A stretch of DNA of 64,000 bases from JAFGXT01 sp963677165 (lineage in GTDB: Bacteria; Verrucomicrobiota; Lentisphaeria; Victivallales; SZUA-371): assembly GCA_963677165.2 (NCBI GenBank), contig CAXXSX010000002.1:2294001-2358000 (forward strand), given 5' to 3'. Shown here in pieces: positions 27,008-35,389 of this stretch (position 1 is the first letter of the stretch; each line of letters begins with the position of its first letter). Below the pieces are notes generated by a model, which worked only from the letters and a program-made list of their open reading frames with translations, did no database searches and was not told where the DNA came from. A program made the translations under genes and the position numbers.

Positions 27008-29476
27008 TTAAAGAGAAAGGAGGGGAAAATTTTCAGTATTTGCAACTTCATGCCTAATAGGAGAAATAGCCATTATGCTTTCATGAAAACTTCCATCACT
27101 ATCATTAATTAAAACATTAAATCTAACCCCCTCCCGCCCTGTCTGTTCAGACAGGCCAATCGCACTAAAAGGAATAGTAATATCGTATATAGTTTGCGTT
27201 CTTGCATTATCACGAAATGATTTAAATTGTATTTTTGACATCGCTCTCCGGAAACTAAAATATTTTGGGTAATGCAAAATATTTTTAGCATTCTTTCCAC
27301 TATTGGACCTGGCAAAAAGAATATTCCAAAAGCCTTTTTGATGTGGAATGTCCAAAATAATCTGAACACTGTCTCCTTTATTAATTTTTCCAGCAAGTAG
27401 AGGTTGAACATGAATATCATCCTTCACTACAGCCCTTATTTTTAAATTCATATTATCATGTGCTAAGAAGATTTTTATGCTTAAATCTTTTGGATTTCTC
27501 CAGTGTAATTTATCTGTTTCAGGATGATTAACGACTAGATCAGTAAGATATTTTTTTTCTTTTATAACTAAATCGGGGCTTTGCTTAAAGCCGGGACTGC
27601 TAAGTTTAATTGAAGTATTTATCCGCAATGACTGCAGTCCATTCCAAAGCATACCAAATTTAATGAACATATTTACGTCTGAAGTTTCGAAGTTATTATC
27701 TGCATTCAGTTCAAATACAAAGTTATTGCTCTCATTGGGTTTTAAATCGTATTCTACAACAGAAGGAGTAATTTTTAAATTTTGTGCAAACTTCCATTTT
27801 ATAATAATTGGAATATTACTTCGGGTTGGATTCGATAGTTCTATATTCACACGTTTTTTACAGCCTTTGGAAATAAAATAATTTTCCGGTAATTTCATAA
27901 ATTCACCATGTAACATCGGCGGTAAACTTTGCGCAAAAATTCGAAGAGCTTTAGGAGATTGTTCTGCATTAAGTATATAAACGGCATTTCGTGGTCTAAC
28001 TGGAGTCTCGTTGCCCCATATATCTACCAATGCAGCTCTATTCTGAATACCAGATATCATTATAAAATGTTTGCCAGATAATGTCCAGCAAGGAATGAGA
28101 TAATCACCATTAGCACATTTAAATAGAAAAGAATATACTGACTTTGAACTATGGTCTTCAAGAAGTTTAGCTTTTCTAAGATAACCGGCCAACATACTAT
28201 ATGTAACATATACGGCTTTAGGACTAAGATCATTTTTTAGTAATCCATAGTGGTGCTCCATATTATTCGGATTATCTCCCTTATCCCGCAAATTATACCA
28301 AGTATAGCCCATACCTCCCAATCCCCAAGTAAGGAGTAGCTTTTTATATAAAGTCTCGGCTTGAACCTTTTGGTCCAAAGACGATAACGCTGTTTCATTG
28401 GGCCACCATGGCTTATCATCTCCAGTCAACTTACGATAATGCATTATCTTTTTTAGCTGTTGAATATACCATTCAAAATTTCCATGAACATGAAAGGCGA
28501 GAATATCATAATATAGTTTTCCCTTTTTCATTGCCTGCAATACAAAGTCTGAAGTTGTCTGTCTCTCTGCTCCAATATCAGGGCCGGCAAATCCAGCAGA
28601 AAGTACCTGCATATTAACATCTGCCTTTTTTGCTTCGTCATAAACGATTTTTGTCATTTTCAGAAACTCTTCTGGAGAATAATCCACACAAAGTTCTGGT
28701 TCGTTCGAGGGTTCTATATAGCGTATTTTACCTTTATAATGTTCCATAAAACCATGCACGTATTTCTGCCAGAGATTTAATTTTGGGGGGCGGCTATTCC
28801 AGCCTTTTTCTCCAGTCAAACATTTATAATTCATGTTTTTGGTCCACTGTGCTCCAATTCCTAAGATTGGAGCAACATCAATTTTATATGGCTTTAACAA
28901 GGCAATCGTTTGATCGAGTCTGGAAAAATCCCACATATCCACTTGTGGTTGAATATTGAACCATGCGGCATTATCTCTGAATACCTGAGCACCACACCAA
29001 GCAAGTGCCTGCGCTAAAATCTTTTGTTCATTGGCTGGGTATGTCCACATATGACCGCTTACTCCAAAAATAAAATCGTCTGGAACTCTTGATTGGACAA
29101 GACATGGTCGCATATATACGTAATTGAGTCCTTTCTGATACAAAACTTTACTGTTTGAACGAATTGTTATATCAACGCCATACCAGCCCAAAAGTTCCGG
29201 TTTGTAGAGCGGTAGTGTTACATTGCCAACTTCTGAAATCATAATTTTATGATTGTTCCTGGAAACTATTCGGCCATTTATGTCTTTTATTACAAGTGAA
29301 ACCGAAACTTTAAATTTCTTTTTATCCGAATTAGTAATTTTTAACACAGGCGGCTTTGCATTTGGAAAAAGTATGGGTAATGGATTCCCTGTATTAATGT
29401 TAACCATAATACCACCATCCACTATTTGACATGATAGCATAAAACAGATAACAGTACATAATAAACTATATTTCAT
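27008..29476 (-). CDS. Secreted GH39-like (clan GH-A) hydrolase with C-terminal CBM9-like domain
   Basis: The 822-residue protein has a signal peptide (MKYSLLCTVICFMLS), an N-terminal beta domain (about 25-125), and a TIM barrel (about 130-440) with acid/base Glu in EPSNEPEL (E259) and nucleophile Glu in WPNETALSS (E361). A linker beta-sandwich follows and the C-terminal 190 residues resemble a CBM9/DOMON-type domain (SVQIILDIPHQKGFW). It likely hydrolyses an extracellular glycan. It closes the minus-strand module led by the GntR/LacI regulator, after the prepilin-like and CBM-like genes. A MITE-like element abuts its stop codon. Confidence 0.8.
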   Translation of the reverse strand: MKYSLLCTVICFMLSCQIVDGGIMVNINTGNPLPILFPNAKPPVLKITNSDKKKFKVSVSLVIKDINGRIVSRNNHKIMISEVGNVTLPLYKPELLGWYGVDITIRSNSKVLYQKGLNYVYMRPCLVQSRVPDDFIFGVSGHMWTYPANEQKILAQALAWCGAQVFRDNAAWFNIQPQVDMWDFSRLDQTIALLKPYKIDVAPILGIGAQWTKNMNYKCLTGEKGWNSRPPKLNLWQKYVHGFMEHYKGKIRYIEPSNEPELCVDYSPEEFLKMTKIVYDEAKKADVNMQVLSAGFAGPDIGAERQTTSDFVLQAMKKGKLYYDILAFHVHGNFEWYIQQLKKIMHYRKLTGDDKPWWPNETALSSLDQKVQAETLYKKLLLTWGLGGMGYTWYNLRDKGDNPNNMEHHYGLLKNDLSPKAVYVTYSMLAGYLRKAKLLEDHSSKSVYSFLFKCANGDYLIPCWTLSGKHFIMISGIQNRAALVDIWGNETPVRPRNAVYILNAEQSPKALRIFAQSLPPMLHGEFMKLPENYFISKGCKKRVNIELSNPTRSNIPIIIKWKFAQNLKITPSVVEYDLKPNESNNFVFELNADNNFETSDVNMFIKFGMLWNGLQSLRINTSIKLSSPGFKQSPDLVIKEKKYLTDLVVNHPETDKLHWRNPKDLSIKIFLAHDNMNLKIRAVVKDDIHVQPLLAGKINKGDSVQIILDIPHQKGFWNILFARSNSGKNAKNILHYPKYFSFRRAMSKIQFKSFRDNARTQTIYDITIPFSAIGLSEQTGREGVRFNVLINDSDGSFHESIMAISPIRHEVANTENFPLLSL

Positions 29477-29590
29477 AATTATTTTCCTATTACATCAATT
29501 GTTCTTCTAATAAAGGACAAGTCCCTTAACCCAGTGAGAATCTGCTTCTGTCCTTTGGACGGGGGATCCAGGCTTTGCCGTCGCCGGAAA

Positions 29591-29639
29591 ATTAAAAAAC
29601 GCTTTTATAGATAGAAGTAGACACTAAAGCGTTTTTAAT
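29591..29639 (-). terminator. Terminator after the CBM-like gene
   Basis: ATTAAAAAACGCTTT (from 29591) and AAAGCGTTTTTAAT (29626-29639) form a long stem flanked by A and T runs, so it can work in both directions. It lies 24 bp after the CBM-like gene's stop and separates it from the GH39-like gene. Confidence 0.7.
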
Positions 29640-29662
29640 GCCTCGTATGCTTAAGATCAAAG

Positions 29663-30235
29663 TCATTTTTTGTCGTTTGAAGGTGTACAATAGACCTTTA
29701 TATTTGCCAGACCAACATATCCATTTCCCTCCCTTATTTTATAGTCTACAGCAAATCCCAAAATTTTAATGGGAAAATCCAGTACTTTATTTTTTACCTT
29801 GCCAGACCAACAGGAGTTATATGGTTTAGAAGAATCAGAAATTTCGTAAACAAGATTCTGCCATCCATTCAGTTTTGCAACCGATTTGCGATATTGAAAA
29901 ACTTCCCCGTCATTATCAATTAAGCGCAGGCAAACATCACGAACATTACCATCCTCTGGAAGAAAAGCCCTTACTAGAATTTTTGCCGAATCAAATTTTT
30001 CAATCAAGTGCTGCTTAGTTAGGTCTAAACTAAGATCTGCCCAAGGAGCTTCTTGACAGTTAAAAACCAAACATAATGCGGTTTCTCCGTCAAATTTATC
30101 TGTCTCAACATATTGTCCTTTTTTTTCAAATCTTAAAAAGAATCTCTTTTGTGACAGCAAATTCAGTTCTATTGCGTTCGTAGTAAACGCTACAATTGCC
30201 AAAAAAATGAATAGTAATCCTGATAGTTTTTTCAT
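29663..30235 (-). CDS. Secreted beta-sandwich (carbohydrate-binding-like) protein
   Basis: The ATG at 30235 is chosen for its AGGA site; it begins a signal peptide MKKLSGLLFIFLAIVAFTTNA. The remaining 170 residues read as one jelly-roll domain (ADLSLDLTKQHLIEKF, ILVRAFLPEDGNVRDVCLRL, GYVGLANIKVYC), close in pattern to carbohydrate-binding modules. No catalytic motif is evident. It lies between the prepilin-like gene and the GH39-like gene on the same strand and may present or bind the glycan for that enzyme. Confidence 0.65.
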   Translation of the reverse strand: MKKLSGLLFIFLAIVAFTTNAIELNLLSQKRFFLRFEKKGQYVETDKFDGETALCLVFNCQEAPWADLSLDLTKQHLIEKFDSAKILVRAFLPEDGNVRDVCLRLIDNDGEVFQYRKSVAKLNGWQNLVYEISDSSKPYNSCWSGKVKNKVLDFPIKILGFAVDYKIREGNGYVGLANIKVYCTPSNDKK

Positions 30236-30261
30236 AATCAAATCCTGTCTCTTTGTTAGTT

Positions 30262-30293
30262 TCAACGATACAAAATTAATGACATATTGTCAA
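30262..30293 (-). promoter_or_regulatory. Candidate promoter with half operator for the CBM-like gene
   Basis: On the minus strand TTGACA (30288-30293) is followed after 17 bp by TATCGT (30265-30270). The overlapping TTGTATCG matches one half of the palindrome in front of the GntR/LacI regulator (32351-32360 region). It overlaps the end of the prepilin-like gene. The -10 is poor, so this is tentative. Confidence 0.4.
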
Positions 30294-31189
30294 TCAAGTG
30301 GCACTAACGCATTCTTCCCCGTTTGAAAAATATTTTTGCCGGTAAATTTCAAAGCCCTAACGCTACCATCAGCAAAAATAAAATTTGATGAGCGGCCGGA
30401 ATGCTTCCATTGTGGAGCAATGTAGGCTTTTGCCGGATCATTCCAAATAGAGTATTGAGTCCATGTGTCATATATTCCGTTATTAGCGCATTTAAGAGTA
30501 TCTCCGGCAATTCCGCTATAACTTTGTTCTCCTATTAAAGCTGAAGATGGAGGTATAAAAATTATCTTTCTTGCATAGGTTCCTGGCGATGTATTTTCAG
30601 TTGCGAAAAGCTGAGTATATCCACCACTTTTTGAATATGGAGTCCCTTCCGTATTATCTGTATATGCATAGTTGGGAAAGTATGCAGAGGGTTTTATGGA
30701 AGGAGTATATATCGGAGATAATCCATTAGCGACTTCCGGGCAAAAAAATATTCCAGTAGAATCATTAAAAGAATATCCAACCTGACAACCAGATGTATCA
30801 TCCCACTTGTTAAATGTCCAGAAAATACTACCTTGATTTATAGGCAGGTATGAGCGACAAAAATATGTAATTGAAAAATAGTGATTATAATTTATTTGTG
30901 TGGGAGGAAGATAATCGTTATGATCTCCGGAATAACTGGCAATACCAAAGAATATCTGCTTCATATTGCTGAGACAAACAGCCCCTTTCGCAACCGTTCT
31001 TGCTTTGTTCAATGCAGGCAGCAACATACTTGCCAACACTGCAATTATTGCTATAACAACAAGAAGCTCTATGAGTGTAAAAAATTTAAAATCTATAAAT
31101 TTGTTTCTTTTCTGCCTGTTGACTCTGCATGTCATTGCGTACTTTCCATTGTCAGTGGATTCCCTTAATTCAGCTAAAAATGGTTTCAT
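30290..31189 (-). CDS. Prepilin-like (type II secretion pseudopilin-related) protein
   Basis: The start at 31189 follows AAGGAGG; the Met eight codons earlier has no such site. The 299-residue protein has a long charged leader, then FFTLIELLVVIAIIAVLA (about 36-53) with the conserved Glu at position +5, the helix MLLPALNKAR, and a C-terminal WKHSGRSSNFIFADGSVR, the H-x9-DG end of DUF1559-type proteins. Pseudopilins are cleaved by a prepilin peptidase and sit in the inner membrane or in a pseudopilus. The residue before the Phe is not Gly. It lies 25 bp after the regulator gene and ahead of two secreted glycan-related proteins. Confidence 0.85.
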   Translation of the reverse strand: MKPFLAELRESTDNGKYAMTCRVNRQKRNKFIDFKFFTLIELLVVIAIIAVLASMLLPALNKARTVAKGAVCLSNMKQIFFGIASYSGDHNDYLPPTQINYNHYFSITYFCRSYLPINQGSIFWTFNKWDDTSGCQVGYSFNDSTGIFFCPEVANGLSPIYTPSIKPSAYFPNYAYTDNTEGTPYSKSGGYTQLFATENTSPGTYARKIIFIPPSSALIGEQSYSGIAGDTLKCANNGIYDTWTQYSIWNDPAKAYIAPQWKHSGRSSNFIFADGSVRALKFTGKNIFQTGKNALVPLD

Positions 31190-31214
31190 TGTTGCCTCCT
31201 TTATTTTTCTCAAA

Positions 31215-32327
31215 TCAAGATTGTTTAATGTTTGCTACACCATTATATTTAATTAGTTCCAGTTCCACCAGTTTTTCCTGTTTCTCATACTTTTTACGCG
31301 ACAACAGAAAATCGACTGCGGGTCGAACAATTTTCGGAAGAGGTACTGCAGTCACGGCCGGAACGTCAGGCAGATAATTGTATAACGGCATGTTCCCACT
31401 GCCGGCGATACTGATATCTTCCGGCACACGTAAACCGCTTTCCCTTAAAGGACGGATCGCAGCCAATGCTCCATCGGAAGAACTGAATACCAATGCGGTC
31501 AGTTTATTCTCTTTGATCGCGAGAATATTATCCCGTACGGTTTTTTCCGCCGCTAGAAGCGAATCTTCCCACGGGTGAGTCCCCCCCCTGAACACGACAT
31601 CGATCTTTCCGCCTGATTCCTTAATACTGGCAGTCAACATTTTTAGGTAAACTTCATTGTAATCAGTTTTGGGCGAATGATAAACAAAGCCAACACGACG
31701 ATGTCCGTTTTCAATCAGATATTGTCCCATCAGGCCTGCAGCCTGTTCAACGTTGAAGCCAACACAATAAACATTCTCCGGTAATTCAGCATAGCGGAAA
31801 TTCGACCAGAAAAGAACAACTTTAAACGGCAAAGTACCTAATAGTTCCAATTCCTGGTCCGTCAAACGGGAAGAAGAGGTTCCCAGTACAATCCCGGCAA
31901 TCTTTTTTTGTTCACGGGCATGAGCCACAAAGTCAGTAAGATTGAAATCCTGAGAGTGTTTATGAAATGTAACATCTGTATTGCGTTGCACGCAATACAT
32001 TTCAAACGCATCCAGGGTACTCCACAACCCGCCGGAATAATAGGATGCATAGGAAAACAATATTTTCCGGGGCTTTTCGATATAGTCTTTTTTCTTTCGG
32101 ATGACTGTGGTTGTCTGTGTTTTGGGAGCGGCCATAATTCCGGCTCCCCATTTCCGGACTATAATTCCTTCCTGCTCCAACTCTGATAGTGCCTTGCTGA
32201 TGGTGGCTTGCGAAACGCCGAATTCTGCCATCAGCTCACGAACTCCGGGGAGTCGCTGGGACGGCCCGGTCAGCATTGCGAGTTCTTCAATATTTTTCTT
32301 AACTTCAAGGTATTTGTATTTTTTCAT
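31215..32327 (-). CDS. GntR/LacI chimeric transcriptional regulator (AraR-type)
   Basis: The 370-residue protein combines an N-terminal GntR winged helix (about 5-70; LPGVRELMAEFGVSQATISKALSELEQEG) with a C-terminal LacI-type sugar-binding domain (RRVGFVYHSPK, ALVFSSSDGALAAIRPL, VPEDISIAGSGNMPLYNYL). This domain pair is known from AraR and acts as a sugar-responsive repressor. A consensus promoter with a palindrome is directly upstream. It heads the minus-strand module: regulator, prepilin-like, CBM-like, GH39-like. Confidence 0.9.
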   Translation of the reverse strand: MKKYKYLEVKKNIEELAMLTGPSQRLPGVRELMAEFGVSQATISKALSELEQEGIIVRKWGAGIMAAPKTQTTTVIRKKKDYIEKPRKILFSYASYYSGGLWSTLDAFEMYCVQRNTDVTFHKHSQDFNLTDFVAHAREQKKIAGIVLGTSSSRLTDQELELLGTLPFKVVLFWSNFRYAELPENVYCVGFNVEQAAGLMGQYLIENGHRRVGFVYHSPKTDYNEVYLKMLTASIKESGGKIDVVFRGGTHPWEDSLLAAEKTVRDNILAIKENKLTALVFSSSDGALAAIRPLRESGLRVPEDISIAGSGNMPLYNYLPDVPAVTAVPLPKIVRPAVDFLLSRKKYEKQEKLVELELIKYNGVANIKQS

Positions 32328-32350
32328 ATTGCGCTAATTGTTTTTTTAGA

Positions 32351-32400
32351 GTATCGATACAATATGTAGAAATTATAAAACAAATACCGTTATTTGTCAA
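32351..32400 (-). promoter_or_regulatory. Consensus promoter with GTATCGATAC operator
   Basis: On the minus strand TTGACA (32395-32400), a 17-bp spacer and TATAAT (32372-32377) form a consensus sigma70 promoter. The 10-bp palindrome GTATCGATAC (32351-32360) lies 11 bp past the -10 hexamer, in the start region, and 24 bp before the regulator's ATG. Position suggests autorepression. Confidence 0.8.
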
Positions 32401-32854
32401 GAGAACAAAAAAGAATTTTCATAAAAAAACATCGTTTGTTTCCTGATCTGCAGATAGTAAATTTGGGACACTCGTATTGAGAAAGTTTGATTTCTCTTAT
32501 TTCATAGAATAAAATTATTTTACCTGATCCGGAATACTAAGTCCCAGTAGTGGGGTGATGTTTAGAATTGGAATAGTCCATTAATTTTGTGACCATGCGA
32601 TTCAAACTCTTCTATTATCTCAGTAAGATAATAGAAGAGTTTTTCGCATTTTATGCAGGCTAATAATTCCTTTGAAATAGAAGACGCAAAGACGCCGATA
32701 TGAGAAATAAAATTAAAGCGTGTTCCATTATGGAAAAATGTAAAATAGGAATTCTTCCTGAATATGGGCAGTTTTTGCATGATTCATTGGATTTATAAGG
32801 CCCATTGCAAATAAGGCTCGGCACACCACCATTTTTACCTCAAATCTATTCAAA
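32401..32854. other. Intergenic region with a long hairpin
   Basis: No convincing gene. A 72-codon minus-strand frame (32562-32780) lacks recognisable features. The stretch CACACCACCATTTTTACC near 32822-32839 resembles the tRNA-Ala 3' flank seen at 47691-47705. The main structure is the hairpin listed separately. Confidence 0.45.
32604..32642. terminator. Perfect 17-bp AT-rich hairpin
   Basis: AAACTCTTCTATTATCT (32604-32620) and its exact complement (32626-32642) flank a 5-nt loop, and the stem runs into a T tract on the plus strand. It may terminate transcripts between the two divergent modules. The stem is longer and more AT-rich than most terminators. Confidence 0.55.
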
Positions 32855-32924
32855 GAGTGCCGTTAAGTACTGTTTTTTGTTGTTTTTTGAGCATTGATAT
32901 GGCTATATTCAATATTTTTGAACG
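32855..32924 (+). repeat. Dispersed repeat, copy 1 (truncated)
   Basis: Shares AAGTAC(T/C)GTTTTTTGTT, TTTTTTGAGCAT(T/C)GA and the coding-like start for MA(I)F(N/D)IFE with copies at 47551-47702 and 57541-57687. It diverges after GAAC at 32924 and lacks the tRNA-like end that the other two have. Confidence 0.75.
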
Positions 32925-33132
32925 CTATTGCGATCATTGTCCGGCATGGATCGGCCATGTCGTTGGCAAGGCTGGATTTTGTATGGTCTATGATGTAATT
33001 GATCGAGCCGTTCCGCAATGCAGAAATTATATTTTCCAGAACAAAGCCTCAGCGGTAAAAAAAAGAGATGAACTACATATGCAGGGACACCAGTTGCTGT
33101 TTACAAATTTTAAAGAGGAATTATCATTATGA
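32899..33132 (+). CDS. Short ORF starting in the repeat, probably a fusion or remnant
   Basis: The 77-codon frame begins with the repeat's MAIFNIFE and continues ERYCDHCPAWIG...FKEEL, ending in an ATGA overlap with the SDR fragment. I do not recognise the sequence beyond the first eight residues. The other repeat copies hit stops soon after the same start, so this frame is probably a chance fusion. Confidence 0.25.
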   Translation: MAIFNIFERYCDHCPAWIGHVVGKAGFCMVYDVIDRAVPQCRNYIFQNKASAVKKRDELHMQGHQLLFTNFKEELSL

Positions 33133-33324
33133 ATGTACTTGATATATTTTCATTAAATGGAAAAGTGGCACTGATCACCGGTGGAGCCGGTATCTATGGC
33201 AGACAAATCGTTACCGCACTGGCAGAGGCCGGGGCTCAAGAAAACTATATCGCCTCACGTGGAGTTGAAACTTTTGGCAAGGTTGCCCAGAAAAAGCAGG
33301 AGTACAGACATGATGCAACGGCAT
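33129..33324 (+). pseudogene. Truncated short-chain dehydrogenase/reductase
   Basis: The frame opens after AGAGGA with MNVLDIFSLNGKVALITGG and the NAD-binding GGAGIYGRQIVTALAEAGA, a clear SDR N-terminus. It continues YIASRG and KVAQKKQEYRHDATA, then turns into unrelated sequence; about 65 of the usual 250 residues remain, without the Tyr-x3-Lys active site. Intact SDRs of this type serve sugar-acid or sugar-alcohol oxidation. Its position next to repeat copy 1 suggests a recombination event removed the rest. Confidence 0.75.
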
Positions 33325-33400
33325 CTTTGATTTTATATTACTGTTTTTGTGTTCTGCAACTTGAATTTCCTATTATAAAACTTATTTTATTTCAACACAA

Positions 33401-33418
33401 AAGTTTATCGAGAAACAT
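33401..33418 (+). promoter_or_regulatory. LacI-type operator before the sialidase-like gene
   Basis: AAGTTTATCGAGAAACAT matches the two palindromes around the promoter of the LacI gene at 35390 (35246-35265 and 35329-35347). It lies 30 bp before the sialidase-like start codon. Confidence 0.8.
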
Positions 33419-33448
33419 ATAAAACAAAATAGCAAAGGATCCGATAAA

Positions 33449-35245
33449 ATGCTTCATAAATTACAAAATGCATTAACCGACGATGATTGCTTTCAACTTA
33501 AATCAATTTTTTCTCCCGTAGCAGTAGGAATCCCCTTGTTTCATGCATTTCGAGATTTGTGTCTACTTAATTCCGGAGAGTTCAGACATTACGGAATGAA
33601 AGATTTTAATGATGGTTCGGGAGATCACAGATGCTATATTTCTTCCTTTGATTGCGGATTATCCTGGAAACTTCATACAGTGAATGATCCAGAAGAGCTT
33701 GGAGCAATGACACGCTCACCCTGGTCAAAACGTTTTATTGCGTTGTTTCGCTGTTCCGAAGAAATCGGACTGTTACGTGGACATCGATTATTCCTGCCAG
33801 ATCATCGCAAATGGATAGGCGATAAAACTGGTATTTATTGCATTATATCCCAAGAAGGGCCAGGTGGAGTTCCTGATAAAGTTGTCCGAGTTTGTGATTT
33901 AGATATAAATGGCATTCCGGTTGACATGATTCGTCAGCCAATGTCTCTCGAAAAGCGTAAACGCTGGTTATGCGTGGCCCAAATGTATGGAGAAGGAAAA
34001 GCATTTCCTGTAGTATTTCGTTCTGATGACGACGGCGATAGTTGGAATTATTCGGTATTAGACAGTGTTGCTCCATTTGAAGTAAAATACCCCCACAAAG
34101 GATTGCGGTGGCAAAATTATTCTTGCGAACCAACAATTGCAGAGCTTTCAGATGGTCGGCTAATGTTACTTAGCCGCACTTCGCAAGATTATCATTATCA
34201 ATACTTTTCTTGTGATGGAGGAGAGTCTTGGAGTGCGCCGGAGCCTTCGATTTTTCATGGCACCAATACAATGCCTACGCTTTTAAAATTGCGTGATGGC
34301 AGAATCGTTTTCTTTTGGTGCAACACTCAGCCACTTCCAGAATTGGATCATGATACCCAACCTGAACTAGAGAACTTTGAACGCATGGGAATAGGAGAAG
34401 ATGTTTTTACTAATCGTGATGCCTGCCATGTTGCCATTTCAGAAGATGATGGAAGAAGTTGGAAAGGTTTTAGAGAACTCAATTTAACTCCAGTACGAAA
34501 CGATGCCGACTTTCGAACTTCCGGAGGTTCTAATTCCGATAAAAGCACTCATCAGTTTCAAGCTTTTGAGTTGCCATTTGGGAAAATTATGGTGGCAGCC
34601 GGGCAAGATGAAAAATGCCAGAGAATAATTATTTTTGATCCCCAATGGCTATATGAAAATTCCAGATGTGAAGACTTTAGTTGTGGCATGCAAAATCTCA
34701 GTACCCACGTTTATACAAAAAGTCTTTCCGGATGCACTCGGGGGAAAGTTGGTCACTGTTCTTGGAACCGTACTAATGGCGCTTTTCTGGTGCCGCCCCC
34801 TGAGATAAAAAGCCACCGGGAAGTGTTGCTGATTTCAAGAATTCATGATAAACGACTTTTTAGTGAAACTCAAGGAGTAACATGGAATTTTCCTGCGTGG
34901 GAGTCTGGAGAGCTGGAGATTATTATGCAAACTCCTGGTGCTGGTATTGTTATAAATCTAACAGATCACTGGTTTAATCCCATTGACACAACAGTAAGTG
35001 AGTTATCGCAATTTTGTTTTAAGGTGGAAAATCTCCCTGTTGCAAAATGGAGCACAATTCGAATAGAGTGGTCCCTGAAAAAGAAGATAGCATATTTGCT
35101 TCAAGACAACCAGAAACGAGTGGAATGCAAATTAAAATGCATTCCTTCTTGCCCGATAAGCTACGTGCACCTACAAAGTCTTGCTCAGAAAGTGGATACA
35201 AAAGGTACTTTGATCAAGAGCTTATTGGCACGACAAAAGCAGTAA
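33449..35245 (+). CDS. Sialidase-like six-bladed beta-propeller protein
   Basis: The 598-residue protein has at least four Asp boxes (S-x-D-x-G-x-x-W): SSFDCGLSW, SDDDGDSW, SCDGGESW and SEDDGRSW, the hallmark of the sialidase/BNR propeller. A C-terminal beta-sandwich (about 440-590) resembles a lectin-like module. There is no signal peptide, so it may work on imported oligosaccharides. Exo-alpha-sialidase activity is possible, but the family also includes other glycosidases and rhamnogalacturonan-type lyases, and I cannot place the Arg triad with certainty. A LacI-type operator precedes it and the matching regulator gene follows 144 bp downstream. Confidence 0.75.
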   Translation: MLHKLQNALTDDDCFQLKSIFSPVAVGIPLFHAFRDLCLLNSGEFRHYGMKDFNDGSGDHRCYISSFDCGLSWKLHTVNDPEELGAMTRSPWSKRFIALFRCSEEIGLLRGHRLFLPDHRKWIGDKTGIYCIISQEGPGGVPDKVVRVCDLDINGIPVDMIRQPMSLEKRKRWLCVAQMYGEGKAFPVVFRSDDDGDSWNYSVLDSVAPFEVKYPHKGLRWQNYSCEPTIAELSDGRLMLLSRTSQDYHYQYFSCDGGESWSAPEPSIFHGTNTMPTLLKLRDGRIVFFWCNTQPLPELDHDTQPELENFERMGIGEDVFTNRDACHVAISEDDGRSWKGFRELNLTPVRNDADFRTSGGSNSDKSTHQFQAFELPFGKIMVAAGQDEKCQRIIIFDPQWLYENSRCEDFSCGMQNLSTHVYTKSLSGCTRGKVGHCSWNRTNGAFLVPPPEIKSHREVLLISRIHDKRLFSETQGVTWNFPAWESGELEIIMQTPGAGIVINLTDHWFNPIDTTVSELSQFCFKVENLPVAKWSTIRIEWSLKKKIAYLLQDNQKRVECKLKCIPSCPISYVHLQSLAQKVDTKGTLIKSLLARQKQ

Positions 35246-35347
35246 AAAGTTTCTCGATAAACTTTTTTTGTGATTTTATTCATTTTTTGGTTTACTTTTG
35301 TAAAGAATATTGTTATAATAGCATCATGAAAGTTTATCGTGAAACTT
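35246..35347 (+). promoter_or_regulatory. Promoter of the LacI gene flanked by two operators
   Basis: AAAGTTTCTCGATAAACTTT (35246-35265) is a near-perfect 20-bp palindrome. A second site, AAAGTTTATCGTGAAACTT, is at 35329-35347. Between them lies a promoter: -35 TTTACT (35291-35296), 17-bp spacer, -10 TATAAT (35314-35319). The downstream site covers the transcription start region. Centres are about 83 bp apart, a spacing that would allow DNA looping. Autorepression is inferred. Confidence 0.85.
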
Positions 35348-35389
35348 CTAGATTCAGTATTTTCAGTAAGTAATATAAGGTAACATTTT

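Noticed and set aside
32562..32780. Minus-strand frame of 72 codons
   Set aside because: It runs through the long perfect hairpin and shows no motif or ribosome-binding site.
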